From the NCBI GenBank assembly GCA_049276455.1, contig JBASWL010000254.1, positions 1 through 30,865 of the forward strand: a stretch of DNA of 30,865 nt, in the 5' to 3' direction. Made by a program: the position numbers and the translations under genes. The DNA comes from Georgfuchsia sp049276455. Its GTDB lineage: Bacteria > Pseudomonadota > Gammaproteobacteria > Burkholderiales > Rhodocyclaceae. Positions 8,194 to 17,012 of this stretch are shown one piece after another. The stretch's first letter is position 1; every line of letters starts with the position of its first letter. The notes beneath the pieces were generated by a model. It saw only the letters and a program-made list of their open reading frames with translations, did no database searches and was not told the origin of the DNA.

Positions 8194-9570
8194 ATGAGCG
8201 ACCCGGCGCGCATCCACGACCTGCTGATCATCGGCGGCGGCATCAATGGCGTCGGCATGGCTCGTGACGCAGCAGGACGCGGGCTTTCCGTGGCGCTGTG
8301 CGAGAAAGGCGACATCGCGGGCGCGACCTCCTCGGCGAGCAGCAAGCTGATCCACGGTGGGCTGCGCTACCTGGAACACTACGACTTCAGACTGGTGCGC
8401 GAATCGCTGCGGGAACGCGAGACACTACAGCGCATCGCGCCGCATCTGACGCGTCCGCTGCGTTTTGTCATGCCAAATTCATCCGCTTCGCGTCCGGCCT
8501 GGATGATCCGCCTAGGCCTCTGGCTTTACGACCATATCGGCGGCGCGAAAACCCTGCCGCCGAGCGCATCTGTATCGTTTGCCAACAGTCCCTACGGCAT
8601 CGCGCTGCAAGCGGCTTGCCGCGACGGCCATGTTTACTCCGATGTACAGGTCGATGATGCGCGACTGACCATTGAAAACGCGCGGGATGCCGCTGTTTAT
8701 GGCGCATTGATTCTGCCGCACACGCGACTCGTCGGTGCCACTCGCGAAAATGGCATATGGATTTGCGCACTTCAGACCACGGGCACCGCAGCGTTTGAGA
8801 TTCGCTGCCGTGCCATCGCCAATGTCGCCGGGCCATGGGCGGCACAGATGCACACGCTGCTGGGCGGGCACGAGCGCATCGGCATCCAGCTCGTGCGCGG
8901 CAGCCATATCGTGCTGCCGCGCGTATACGATGGCGACCATGCCTATACCCTGCAGAACGACGATGGCCGCATCGTCTTTCTGTTACCGTTTCATGGCGAC
9001 TTCACGCTGATCGGCACCACCGAAGTGCAACTTCGCGACCCCGACGAACTGCCTGTGGCCAGCGACGAGGAAGTGGCCTATCTGTGCCGCGCCGCAAACC
9101 GCTATCTGCGCACCCCGATCCGGCCGCAGGATGTGGTGTGGAAATTTGCCGGCGTGCGCGCCTTGCTCGACGACGGCAAAGTGAACGTCTCCAAGGTCAG
9201 CCGCGAATATCGTTTCGTGCTCGACCGGCCCCGTACAGCTGACGCGCCACTGCTGACCATCATCGGCGGCAAGCTCACCACCTATCGCAGTCTTGCGGAA
9301 AAGGCGCTGGACAGACTCGCGCCAACCTTCCCGCAAATGGGGCCGGCATGGACAGCACAATCCGTATTGCCAGACCGCTCGATAGACACTGGTACCGATG
9401 CCGGCCACACTTTCGGCGGCGGCCTTTGTGAGCGCGATGTGCGTTACTTTATCGAGCACGAATGGGCGCATGATGCAGACGATATCCTGTGGCGGCGAAC
9501 CAAGGCAGGTTTGCGGATGAGCGAGGAACAGCGCAACGAATTCACCCGGTGGCTGGAACGGAATCGATGA
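8194..9570 (+). CDS. glpD: Aerobic glycerol-3-phosphate dehydrogenase
   Basis: This FAD enzyme oxidises glycerol-3-phosphate to dihydroxyacetone phosphate and passes electrons to quinone at the inner membrane. The product has 458 residues, some 40 fewer than E. coli GlpD; the C-terminal helical domain is the shortened part. It shows the dinucleotide-binding motif LLIIGGGINGVGMARDAA (residues 10-27), the family signature SSASSKLIHGGLRYLE (46-61) and the late GGKLTTYRS substrate/FAD motif. A GAGGGGAG ribosome-binding site lies 5 bases before the ATG. Its stop overlaps the glpK start (ATGA), so the two enzymes are translationally coupled. Confidence 0.95.
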   Translation: MSDPARIHDLLIIGGGINGVGMARDAAGRGLSVALCEKGDIAGATSSASSKLIHGGLRYLEHYDFRLVRESLRERETLQRIAPHLTRPLRFVMPNSSASRPAWMIRLGLWLYDHIGGAKTLPPSASVSFANSPYGIALQAACRDGHVYSDVQVDDARLTIENARDAAVYGALILPHTRLVGATRENGIWICALQTTGTAAFEIRCRAIANVAGPWAAQMHTLLGGHERIGIQLVRGSHIVLPRVYDGDHAYTLQNDDGRIVFLLPFHGDFTLIGTTEVQLRDPDELPVASDEEVAYLCRAANRYLRTPIRPQDVVWKFAGVRALLDDGKVNVSKVSREYRFVLDRPRTADAPLLTIIGGKLTTYRSLAEKALDRLAPTFPQMGPAWTAQSVLPDRSIDTGTDAGHTFGGGLCERDVRYFIEHEWAHDADDILWRRTKAGLRMSEEQRNEFTRWLERNR

Positions 9571-11069
9571 CAACCGGAGAACAATTCATTCTTGCCCTCG
9601 ATCAGGGCACCACCAGTTCGCGTGCGATCCTGTTCGATCATGACGGCAATATCCGCGCTCAAGCGCAGCGTGAGTTCACACAATATTTCCCGCAGCCGGG
9701 CTGGGTGGAGCACGACGCGGAAGAAATATGGCAAAGCCAGATAGATGTCGCACGCAGCGTATTGCAGCAAGCCAATATCGATACGCACTCAGTTGCCGAT
9801 AAGATTGCAGCCATCGGCATCACCAGCCAGCGCGAGACGACCTTGTTGTGGGATCGCGCCACAGGCAAGCCACTGCACCGTGCCATTGTCTGGCAGGACC
9901 GGCGTACTGCGCTGCTGTGCGAGGCACTGCGCGCAGCAGGACATGAGCAAACATTCACCGCCCGCAGCGGCCTCTTGCTCGATCCCTACTTTTCCGGCAC
10001 CAAGTTGCGCTGGCTGCTCGACCATATTCCGAACGCGCGTGAACGTGCGCAGCGTGGTGAACTTGCCTTCGGCACCATCGATAGCTGGCTGGTGTGGAAT
10101 CTGACCAGCGGCCGGCTGCATATCAGCGATGCGTCGAATGCCTCACGCACCCTGCTCTACAACATCCACAGCAACAATTGGGATGACGAACTGCTGGCGC
10201 TGCTCGATATCCCGCGTGAGTTGCTGCCGCAAGTCGTAGCCAGTAGCGCAATCTATGGCGACTGCGATGTGCGCTGTTTTGGCGCTGCGATTCCGATTGC
10301 CGGCATTGCCGGCGATCAGCAGGCCGCAACTTTCGGCCAGGCCTGCCTCGCGCCGGGCATGGCAAAGAACACCTACGGCACCGGCTGCTTCATGCTGTTG
10401 AATACCGGGCAGCAGGCCGTGCCCTCAACCAACAGACTGCTCACCACCGTGTTATGGAAGCTCGGCGCGGAAACCAGCTACGCGCTTGAGGGCAGCGTGT
10501 TCATGGGCGGCGCCATCATCCAGTGGCTGCGCGACGGACTTGGCATCATCGAGGCATCACCCGACGTTGAAGCGCTTGCGGCAAGCGTGCCGGACAGCGA
10601 CGGCGTTACGCTGATCCCGGCTTTTGCCGGTCTCGGTGCGCCCTGGTGGCAACCCGATGTGCGTGCGGCACTGACCGGCATGACGCGCGGCAGTACACGG
10701 GCGCATATCGCACGCGCGGCGCTCGATGCGATTGCCTTGCAAAGTGCCGACCTGCTCACGGCGATGGAAAGCGATTCTGGCATCAAACTGGCCGAACTGC
10801 GCGTTGATGGCGGCGCAGCAAACAACAATCTGCTGATGCAGATTCAGGCCGACCTGCTCGGAGTGCCCGTGGTGCGGCCGCGCGTGACCGAGACTACCGC
10901 GCTCGGCGCAGCCTATCTGGCGGGTCTTGCCGTCGGGTTCTGGCAGTCGCCAGAGGAACTGGCAAGCCACTGGCAGATTGACAGGCGATTCGAGCCTTCG
11001 ATTTCCGATGCGGAACGTTGCGAGCGCCTGGCTCGCTGGCAGCAGGAAATCAAACGGGCAATTTCTTGA
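9567..11069 (+). CDS. glpK: Glycerol kinase
   Basis: This enzyme phosphorylates glycerol to sn-glycerol-3-phosphate, the substrate of the preceding GlpD. The product has 500 residues, the normal length, of the FGGY kinase family. The N-terminal phosphate-binding LALDQGTTSSRA, the GWVEHDAEEIW glycerol-site region, GIAGDQQAATFGQ, YGTGCFMLLNTG and the ATP-side VDGGAANNNLLMQ are all present. The ATG at 9567 overlaps the glpD stop by four bases; longer in-frame starts inside glpD are not needed. No glycerol facilitator gene is seen here. It ends 13 bases from the convergent nagZ. Confidence 0.97.
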   Translation: MTTGEQFILALDQGTTSSRAILFDHDGNIRAQAQREFTQYFPQPGWVEHDAEEIWQSQIDVARSVLQQANIDTHSVADKIAAIGITSQRETTLLWDRATGKPLHRAIVWQDRRTALLCEALRAAGHEQTFTARSGLLLDPYFSGTKLRWLLDHIPNARERAQRGELAFGTIDSWLVWNLTSGRLHISDASNASRTLLYNIHSNNWDDELLALLDIPRELLPQVVASSAIYGDCDVRCFGAAIPIAGIAGDQQAATFGQACLAPGMAKNTYGTGCFMLLNTGQQAVPSTNRLLTTVLWKLGAETSYALEGSVFMGGAIIQWLRDGLGIIEASPDVEALAASVPDSDGVTLIPAFAGLGAPWWQPDVRAALTGMTRGSTRAHIARAALDAIALQSADLLTAMESDSGIKLAELRVDGGAANNNLLMQIQADLLGVPVVRPRVTETTALGAAYLAGLAVGFWQSPEELASHWQIDRRFEPSISDAERCERLARWQQEIKRAIS

Positions 11070-11082
11070 GGTGTGATCTGAT

Positions 11083-12102
11083 TCAGACCATCATGGACTC
11101 GATGGCAGCCAACGCTGCTTGACGACGCCCATCGTTCGCCAGCGCTGTCCATCTGGCTGCAGGCTGCTGCGGCAGCAGCCTTTCGCAACGTTTGGCGCGA
11201 ACCGAGTCGAGTACCGGTTGCCACCGCACCAGTAATTCGGCCACCGCATCCGGCGCATTGCATACCAGCAACATGTCGCATCCCGCCTCCCATGCAGCAT
11301 TGGCGCGCGCAACGATGTCGCCAACAACACTGGCGCCTTCCATCGACAAGTCATCGCTGAAAATCACACCATCGAACTTGTAGTCTTGGCGAAGTATGTC
11401 GATCCAGACCGGTGAAAACCCGGCTGGGCGGCTATCCACCTGCGGGTAGATCACATGGGCAGGCATCACGGCATCAAGTCTGAGTGTGGCATACGGCCGC
11501 ATGTCGGTCTCGATCTCTTGCCGCGAACGCTCGTCAACCGGAATCGCTACATGCGAATCAGCTTCGGCCCAGCCATGGCCGGGGAAATGCTTGCCGCAGC
11601 AACCCATGCCCGCCGCACGCAGGCCTTCGATCAAGGCTTCGGAAAGCTGGATCACAGCCTCCGTGTTTGAGTGAAAAGCACGGTCACCAATCACGCCACT
11701 GCGTCCCCAGTCCAGATCAAGCACGGGGGTAAAGGAAAAATCGACGCCGCGCGCGCGCAACTCGGCAGCCAGTACATAGCCGATGCCGCGGGCCGCCTCC
11801 ACTGCTGCAGGCGCATCGCGTTCCCACCATTCGCCGAGGCAGCGCATTGACGGCAGTCGTGTAAACCCCTCGCGAAAGCGTTGCACACGCCCGCCTTCGT
11901 GATCGACGGCGATCGGCAGTCTGGGTTCGCGGAGCGCATGAATCCCGGCGCACAAGGCCTCAAGCTGGGCCGGTGATTCATAGTTGCGCGAAAAGAGGAT
12001 CACACCGCCGACAAGGGGATGCAGCAAATGTTCGCGCTCCAGATCGCTCAATGCGGTACCGGCGCAGTCGATCATCAGCGGGCCAAGTGGAAGTTTCTTC
12101 AA
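11083..12102 (-). CDS. nagZ: Beta-N-acetylhexosaminidase (cell-wall recycling)
   Basis: NagZ removes N-acetylglucosamine from muropeptide fragments in the cytoplasm (glycoside hydrolase family 3). The product has 339 residues. It shows the family signature CCGKHFPGHGWAEADSH with KHFPGHG at 171-177 and the Asp/His general-acid loop (D182, H184), and FSDDLSM (248-254) containing the nucleophile Asp. There is no signal peptide, in keeping with a cytosolic enzyme. The start is TTG at 12102, overlapping the acpS stop (TTGA); the first conserved residues LPLGPLMIDCAG support it over the later ATG. It is the last gene of the operon and converges on glpK. Confidence 0.94.
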   Translation of the reverse strand: MKKLPLGPLMIDCAGTALSDLEREHLLHPLVGGVILFSRNYESPAQLEALCAGIHALREPRLPIAVDHEGGRVQRFREGFTRLPSMRCLGEWWERDAPAAVEAARGIGYVLAAELRARGVDFSFTPVLDLDWGRSGVIGDRAFHSNTEAVIQLSEALIEGLRAAGMGCCGKHFPGHGWAEADSHVAIPVDERSRQEIETDMRPYATLRLDAVMPAHVIYPQVDSRPAGFSPVWIDILRQDYKFDGVIFSDDLSMEGASVVGDIVARANAAWEAGCDMLLVCNAPDAVAELLVRWQPVLDSVRAKRCERLLPQQPAARWTALANDGRRQAALAAIESMMV

Positions 12103-12476
12103 GGCAGTTCCAGAATGACAAAAGCTAAGACGAACTCACGTTCGTCGGAAATCGACAAGTGCGCAATCAGGCCGCGCTCGGCAAACACTGCAGCCAAGGG
12201 GGGGGAGTAAGCAAAAAAAGGTTTTCCAAGCTCGTCGTGTTCAATGGCAATATCGGGTAGCAATACCGGTGCGCGAATGCCCGTGCCATAAGCCTTGCCC
12301 AATGCTTCTTTTGCGGCAAAGCGTTTGGCAAGAAAGCGGGCCGGGTCGGCACTGCTCTTGCATGCCACACGCTCCGACGGCGCAAGAATTTTTTCCAGGG
12401 CGCGTTCGCCTTGACGCCGGTGCAGATCACCGAGCCGAGAAATTTCCGCGATGTCGGTCCCGATGCCGAAAATCAC
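12099..12476 (-). CDS. acpS: Holo-[acyl-carrier-protein] synthase
   Basis: AcpS transfers 4'-phosphopantetheine from CoA to acyl carrier protein. The product has 125 residues. It shows the Mg-binding GIGTDI (Asp 8) and the second signature FAAKEALGKAYGTG (Glu 57), then LSISDE near the C-terminus. The ATG at 12476 overlaps the pdxJ stop (ATGA), reproducing the usual pdxJ-acpS pair of proteobacteria. Its stop overlaps the nagZ TTG. Confidence 0.96.
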   Translation of the reverse strand: MIFGIGTDIAEISRLGDLHRRQGERALEKILAPSERVACKSSADPARFLAKRFAAKEALGKAYGTGIRAPVLLPDIAIEHDELGKPFFAYSPPLAAVFAERGLIAHLSISDEREFVLAFVILELP

Positions 12477-13195
12477 TGACGGGTTTCCTGCATGAGCCGT
12501 TTCATCTGCCTAATTGCCGGTTGCCAGCCCATGAACACTGCCTCGGCGACAAGGGCGTGGCCGATATTGAGTTCGGCGATGCCGACAATTGTCGCAATCG
12601 GCTGGACGTTGCCGAAATGCAGGCCGTGGCCGGCATTGACCTTGAACCCGAGCCCGCAGCCGTAAGCAACTGCTTCCTGAATTCGCTTCAACTCGCGCTG
12701 CTCGGCAGCCCCCACGGCATCGGCATAGGCGCCGGTGTGAATTTCGATCACCGGCGCACCAGTGCGCTTGGCCGCATCAATCTGCGCCTTATCGGCATCA
12801 ATGAAGAGCGAAACGCGAATCCCCTCTTCGGCCAGACGTTTAACCGCAGACTGCACGCGATCGTAACCGGCAATGACATCAAGGCCGCCTTCGGTGGTCA
12901 GTTCTTCGCGCTTTTCCGGCACCAGGCAGACATCGTGCGGCTTGATATGCAAGGCAAAAGCGATCATTTCATCTGTCACCGCCGACTCAAGATTCATGCG
13001 CGTTGCGAGCCTGCCACGCAGGATTTCGACATCGCGATCCTGGATGTGGCGGCGATCTTCGCGCAGATGCAGCGTAATGGCATCCGCCCCGGCATCTTCC
13101 GCCTGCAAGGCCGCACGTACCGGATCAGGATAACTGGTGCCGCGCGCCTGACGCAGCGTAGCAACATGGTCAATGTTGACACCGAGTTCGATCAT
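12473..13195 (-). CDS. pdxJ: Pyridoxine 5'-phosphate synthase
   Basis: PdxJ condenses 1-deoxy-xylulose-5-phosphate with 3-amino-2-oxopropyl phosphate to pyridoxine phosphate, the ring-closing step of DXP-dependent vitamin B6 synthesis. The product has 240 residues from the ATG at 13195 (MIELGVNIDHVATLRQAR), which has a GGAGG site just upstream. Conserved segments include AGADAITLHLREDRRHI, LVPEKREELTTEGG with the catalytic Glu, EIHTGAYA and NAGHGL. The open frame extends upstream to 13441, but that stretch only translates the hairpin-rich spacer after recO. Confidence 0.96.
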   Translation of the reverse strand: MIELGVNIDHVATLRQARGTSYPDPVRAALQAEDAGADAITLHLREDRRHIQDRDVEILRGRLATRMNLESAVTDEMIAFALHIKPHDVCLVPEKREELTTEGGLDVIAGYDRVQSAVKRLAEEGIRVSLFIDADKAQIDAAKRTGAPVIEIHTGAYADAVGAAEQRELKRIQEAVAYGCGLGFKVNAGHGLHFGNVQPIATIVGIAELNIGHALVAEAVFMGWQPAIRQMKRLMQETRQ

Positions 13196-13254
13196 ATTGC
13201 CTCCGATGGGCCGCCCGGCGCCAGCGCCGGAAAAGACTGTATCCATCCTCCCAT

Positions 13255-13355
13255 CCTCCCTCTCCAAGGGAGGGAGGTGACTAATCGCCCCTGCCCTTGG
13301 GGCAGGGGATAGGGGATGGGCCAATTTATTACCCATCGGGTGCGCAAGCGCACCC
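13255..13355. repeat. Cluster of three hairpins between recO and pdxJ
   Basis: Three GC-rich inverted repeats lie within 101 bases. The first is 13255-13277, a 10-bp stem (one G-T pair) with loop CAA. The second is 13288-13308, a perfect 9-bp stem CCCCTGCCC/GGGCAGGGG. The third is 13338-13355, a perfect 8-bp stem GGGTGCGC/GCGCACCC. None has a T-run on the coding strand. The group resembles dispersed intergenic repeat elements (REP-like) rather than a terminator. Confidence 0.8.
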
Positions 13356-13388
13356 TCTTCCATGTGAAGGGGGATGAGGGGTAGGTTC

Positions 13389-14102
13389 TCATAATTCCTG
13401 AAGTTCCATAAATACTCGCCGCGACTGCAAGGGTTGGCCACCTAATTGGTGCGCAACCAGTTGTCGCATCAGCTGTTTGCTCTCTGCCAGGGTGCGCGGG
13501 TCGCGGTAATCGTCAGCGTCGATGTCAAGCAGTGTCTTGCCCGACAAGGTGAACCCTTCGCCACCCTCGACGGCAATCAAACCGCGTTCGACAAGATAGT
13601 TGTAACGCAACTCCGGCCGAATCGGGACGCCATTGGCATCATGGTTGAAGGTCAGACCGTAGCCGATTTCACGGAGCAGGGATTTTTCGAAGCGGCGCAA
13701 CTCCGGCGCATCTGCTGCCCCAGTGGCCAAAGCGCCCACCGCTGCGGCATAACTATCAAAAAGCGCCGGATGAGCGTCTTCACGCGGCAGCAGTTTGAGC
13801 AGCAGTTCATTGAGGTAGTAGCCAAGCAACAGGCAGCGTCCCTGCAGCAATGGCGTGCCGCCGCACCATTCGGCGCGGGCCAGGGTCTTGACTTCTCCAC
13901 CACCGAACCAGCCCAGCTCGAGCAACTGAAAGCCGATCAATACGCCACGCAGCGCCGAGCGTGGTCGTCGTGCGCCGCGCGCCAACACAGGCAGACGCCC
14001 GTGATCGCGCGCGAATACATCGAGCACCAGGCTGGTCTCGCTATAGGGATGCGCATGAAGCAGAAAGGCCTGCGCACCGTCAATACGCTGTTTTGCGCTC
14101 AC
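13389..14102 (-). CDS. recO: DNA repair protein RecO
   Basis: RecO loads RecA onto SSB-coated single-stranded DNA with RecR. The product has 237 residues from the GTG at 14102. It has an N-terminal OB-fold (QAFLLHAHPYSETSLVLDVFARDHGRL, then RGARRPRSALRG) and a helical C-terminal domain with GYYLNELLLKLLPREDAHPALFDSY and RRFEKSLLREIGYGL. The zinc-binding cysteines of some RecO proteins are absent, as in most proteobacterial forms. An in-frame ATG at 14144 would add 14 non-family residues. It lies between era and the hairpin cluster before pdxJ. Confidence 0.94.
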   Translation of the reverse strand: MSAKQRIDGAQAFLLHAHPYSETSLVLDVFARDHGRLPVLARGARRPRSALRGVLIGFQLLELGWFGGGEVKTLARAEWCGGTPLLQGRCLLLGYYLNELLLKLLPREDAHPALFDSYAAAVGALATGAADAPELRRFEKSLLREIGYGLTFNHDANGVPIRPELRYNYLVERGLIAVEGGEGFTLSGKTLLDIDADDYRDPRTLAESKQLMRQLVAHQLGGQPLQSRRVFMELQEL

Positions 14103-14253
14103 CTGAGTCTCTTTCCCCCAGCCTCCGCAGGGCTCGCTTTGCACAGTTCGCCCGCTACGGCAGCGGCAAGCAGTGCTTGGCGAATTCCTGCCTTCGCCCC
14201 ATGAAAGAGGGTGACGCGTGTTCGCAGATATTGCCCGCTCCAGATAAATGGCT

Positions 14254-14286
14254 GTGCCGTCCTTGGGGCGGCCCTGGGGACGGCAC
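14254..14286. repeat. Hairpin directly after the era stop codon
   Basis: GTGCCGTCC (14254-14262) pairs perfectly with GGACGGCAC (14278-14286), enclosing a GC-rich loop. It begins at the base next to the era stop on the minus strand. No T-run follows, so it is more likely an mRNA 3'-stabilising or processing hairpin than an intrinsic terminator. The gap on to recO (about 180 bases) shows no other feature. Confidence 0.6.
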
Positions 14287-15174
14287 TCATTCGTAACCCA
14301 GAGACTTCAAGGCCCGTTCATCGTCGGCCCAACCGCTTTTGACCTTGATCCAGGTTTCAAGCCAGACCTTGCCGCCAAACAATTTTTCCATGTCCTTGCG
14401 CGCATCGGTTGAGATACGCTTGAGGCGCTCGCCGCCCTTGCCAATCACGATGGCCTTGTGCGCCTCCCTGTCGACAATCACGGCGGCAAAGATGCGGCGC
14501 AGTTCATTCTCCTGCTCAAATTTCTCGATCTCGACAGCGATGCCGTATGGCAGTTCCTCGCCGAGATTGCGAAACAGTTTTTCGCGCAGCAACTCGGCAG
14601 CGAGGAATCGTTCGGAACGATCGGTAATGTCATCCGCCGAAAATACCGGCTCTCCCGGTGGCAGGTACTTGCCTGCAGTCCTCAATAACTCATCAAGGCC
14701 GGAACCGGATTCGGCAGAGAGTGGCAGGATTTCGGTAAAGGCGTATTCGGCCGAGACCTTCTGGATGAAGGGCAGCAACGCAGTCTTGTCAGCAATACGA
14801 TCAATCTTGTTGATGACCAGCAGCACCGGCCGCTCGGTAGGCAGTTGCGGCAGCAGTTCCTGGTCGTCTTTCCCCCAGCGTCCCGCCTCAATCACGAACA
14901 ACACGACATCGACATCAGCCAGCGTCTGCGACACACTGCGGTTCATCAGGCGATTCAGCGCATTCTTGCGGGCTGTCTGGAATCCCGGAGTATCCACAAA
15001 AATGAACTGGCAATCAGCGTTGGTCAGCACGCCGTGAATACGGTGGCGCGTAGTCTGTGCCTTCCTTGAAGTGATGCTGACGCGGGCGCCAACCAGGCGA
15101 TTGACCAGTGTTGATTTGCCGACATTGGGTCGGCCTACCACGGCCAGATAGCCTGTATGAAAATCGTTGCTCAT
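14287..15174 (-). CDS. era: GTPase Era (30S assembly)
   Basis: Era binds the 3' end of 16S rRNA and checks 30S maturation. The product has 295 residues: G domain with GRPNVGKS (14-21), DTPGFQT (60-66), NKID (121-124) and SAESGSG, then a KH domain with VIGKGGERLKRI near 245-256. The ATG at 15174 overlaps the rnc stop, the conserved rnc-era coupling. The C-terminal KVKSGWADDERALKSLGYE is typical of the family. Confidence 0.97.
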   Translation of the reverse strand: MSNDFHTGYLAVVGRPNVGKSTLVNRLVGARVSITSRKAQTTRHRIHGVLTNADCQFIFVDTPGFQTARKNALNRLMNRSVSQTLADVDVVLFVIEAGRWGKDDQELLPQLPTERPVLLVINKIDRIADKTALLPFIQKVSAEYAFTEILPLSAESGSGLDELLRTAGKYLPPGEPVFSADDITDRSERFLAAELLREKLFRNLGEELPYGIAVEIEKFEQENELRRIFAAVIVDREAHKAIVIGKGGERLKRISTDARKDMEKLFGGKVWLETWIKVKSGWADDERALKSLGYE

Positions 15175-15842
15175 TTTATTTTTACCATCTCCAACGCGCG
15201 CCGGGCGGCTTCCTGTTCTGCGATGCGACGGCTGGCACCAGTACCACTGCTACGGATACCGAGATGCGGAATCAGGCAATCCACGTCGAACTGCTGCGCA
15301 TGTGCTTCGCCGCGCGTGGTACGCAGTTCGTAGCGCGGCAATTCGAGACGTCGGCCCTGAAGAAACTCCTGCAATTCCGTCTTGGCATCCTTGCCAGAAA
15401 CAGCGGGATCAATGCGCTGCAACTGGGGCTGATAAAGCGATTCGATTATCTTGATTGCGGCATCGAAGCCAGCGTCAAGGTAGACGGCGCCGAACACAGC
15501 TTCAAGCGCGTCTGCAAGCGTGGAGGGACGGCGATCACCGCCACTCTTCAGTTCTCCCTCGCCAAATTTGATATAGCTGCCAAGTTTCAGGCTCATGGCC
15601 ACATCTGCCAATGCGTCCTGCTTTACAAGACTGGCGCGCAGACGGGACAGTTCGCCTTCTTTCAACGCGGGGAAATTGCGGTATAGCAACGCAGCCATGC
15701 TGCAATTAAGGACGCTGTCGCCAAGAAACTCGAGCCGCTCATTATGCGGCGCACTGTGACTGCGGTGAGTCAGCGCCTGCGCAAGCAGTTCGCGGCGGGC
15801 AAAGCGATGGCCGATTGCGCGCTCCAGGCCGTCTGGCGTCAT
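15171..15842 (-). CDS. rnc: Ribonuclease III
   Basis: RNase III cuts double-stranded RNA, including the pre-rRNA stems. The product has 223 residues. The catalytic domain shows NERLEFLGDSVL (34-45, with Glu 38 and Asp 42) and LADALEAVFGAVYLD (Asp 111, Glu 114). A dsRNA-binding domain follows from about residue 150 (DAKTELQEFLQGRR ... GASRRIAEQEAARRALE). It overlaps both neighbours by ATGA, forming a DUF4845-rnc-era translational chain. Confidence 0.97.
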   Translation of the reverse strand: MTPDGLERAIGHRFARRELLAQALTHRSHSAPHNERLEFLGDSVLNCSMAALLYRNFPALKEGELSRLRASLVKQDALADVAMSLKLGSYIKFGEGELKSGGDRRPSTLADALEAVFGAVYLDAGFDAAIKIIESLYQPQLQRIDPAVSGKDAKTELQEFLQGRRLELPRYELRTTRGEAHAQQFDVDCLIPHLGIRSSGTGASRRIAEQEAARRALEMVKIK

Positions 15843-16216
15843 TCTTCCTTCTGCTGGGACGAACTACCCTCAAATTCCAATAACAGGCTGGCATTTGCAA
15901 TAAGGTGAATTTTTTTCGTGTATGCGAAATCAATCAAAATATCATCCCCATCCTTGGTGATGTCCAGATCATCGGCCGTGATGCTCTTGATGTAGGCAAC
16001 ATCTGCCCGTTTGGAGAAAGCAATCTTGATATCCCGTACAGAACCGCGTACAGCCGGATCTGCCGCCACCGTCTTGACCACCCTGACGATGTCCATGTAC
16101 TCGCTTACCTCAGGGACAATCTTGGCAGCTAGTACGGCAACCGTTCCCAGGATGACGCACAGCAATAGAAGGGCGATCAACGACATGCCATTTTGCCTTG
16201 TATTGAATAGCCTCAT
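15839..16216 (-). CDS. DUF4845 membrane-anchored protein
   Basis: The product has 125 residues. One N-terminal transmembrane helix (about 11-31, MSLIALLLLCVILGTVAVLA) follows a short charged start, resembling a type IV pilin-like leader. The rest would be periplasmic and has the DUF4845 pattern (KIVPEVSEYMDI ... VVKTVA ... DIKIAFSKRADV). Genes of this family almost always sit between lepB and rnc in beta- and gammaproteobacteria, as here. The function is unknown. Its stop overlaps the rnc start. Confidence 0.88.
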   Translation of the reverse strand: MRLFNTRQNGMSLIALLLLCVILGTVAVLAAKIVPEVSEYMDIVRVVKTVAADPAVRGSVRDIKIAFSKRADVAYIKSITADDLDITKDGDDILIDFAYTKKIHLIANASLLLEFEGSSSQQKEE

Positions 16217-16226
16217 CGTCTTCTCT

Positions 16227-17012
16227 CTATTTGAACGACCCGATGCGCTTCAGGTCGCTGAAGTTGAACCAAATGAAGAAGGCCTTGCCGACAATATTCT
16301 CTTCCGGCACAAACCCCCAGTAACGGCTGTCCTGCGAGTTGTCGCGATTGTCGCCCATCATGAAGTAATGGCCGGCCGGCACCACGCATTCAACGCCTTC
16401 TGCATTGTAGTGGCAATCCCCACGATAGGTAAACCGCGTAATAGGCAGGATAGGTGACTCAACTTCGCGGTCAAGCAGGATGAAATGTTTCACTTCACCA
16501 AGCTGTTCCTGATAGCGCGGCGTATAGAACAAACCCGCTCCGAGGTAGGGCTCAACCTTTTCCTGCAATACTTCCTTGCCGTTAATCGTGAGGTGCTTGT
16601 TGAAATAAGCAATCCTGTCACCGGGCAGACCAACCACGCGCTTGATATAGTCGAGCGAAGGATTCACGGGGTAACGAAACACCATCACATCGCCGCGCCG
16701 GGGAGTGTTGATATTGATGATTTTCTTGTTTATCACCGGCAGGCGGATGCCATAGGTATACTTGTTAACGAGGATGAAATCACCAATGTGCAATGTCGGG
16801 ATCATTGAGCCCGACGGGATCTTGTACGGCTCAACCAGAAACGAGCGCAGAAAGAACACGACAAGGATGACAGGAAAGAAACTCGCGCCGTATTCGACCC
16901 ACCATGGGTTCGGTGCCCCCGGCTTGCGGCGTTTGCTCATGATGAAATGATCTGCCGCCCAGAGCAGGCCGGTAGCAACCAACAGCACGAACAGAATCAG
17001 CGCAAAGTTCAT
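16227..17012 (-). CDS. lepB: Signal peptidase I
   Basis: LepB cleaves signal peptides at the outer face of the inner membrane. The product has 261 residues. Two N-terminal membrane helices (about 3-21 and 43-60) are followed by catalytic boxes: PSGSMIPTL with the nucleophile Ser 69, DYIKRVVGLPGDRI with the general base Lys 124, and GDNRDNSQDSRYWGFV near the C-terminus. Its ATG overlaps the lepA stop (ATGA), the standard lepA-lepB pair. Confidence 0.97.
   Translation of the reverse strand: MNFALILFVLLVATGLLWAADHFIMSKRRKPGAPNPWWVEYGASFFPVILVVFFLRSFLVEPYKIPSGSMIPTLHIGDFILVNKYTYGIRLPVINKKIININTPRRGDVMVFRYPVNPSLDYIKRVVGLPGDRIAYFNKHLTINGKEVLQEKVEPYLGAGLFYTPRYQEQLGEVKHFILLDREVESPILPITRFTYRGDCHYNAEGVECVVPAGHYFMMGDNRDNSQDSRYWGFVPEENIVGKAFFIWFNFSDLKRIGSFK

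Noticed and set aside
12269..13312. 347-residue frame on the plus strand opposite acpS and pdxJ
   Set aside because: It is the antisense shadow of two well-identified genes.
13196..13441. N-terminal extension of pdxJ by 82 residues
   Set aside because: It translates the recO end and the hairpin cluster; the family start and a GGAGG site are at 13195.
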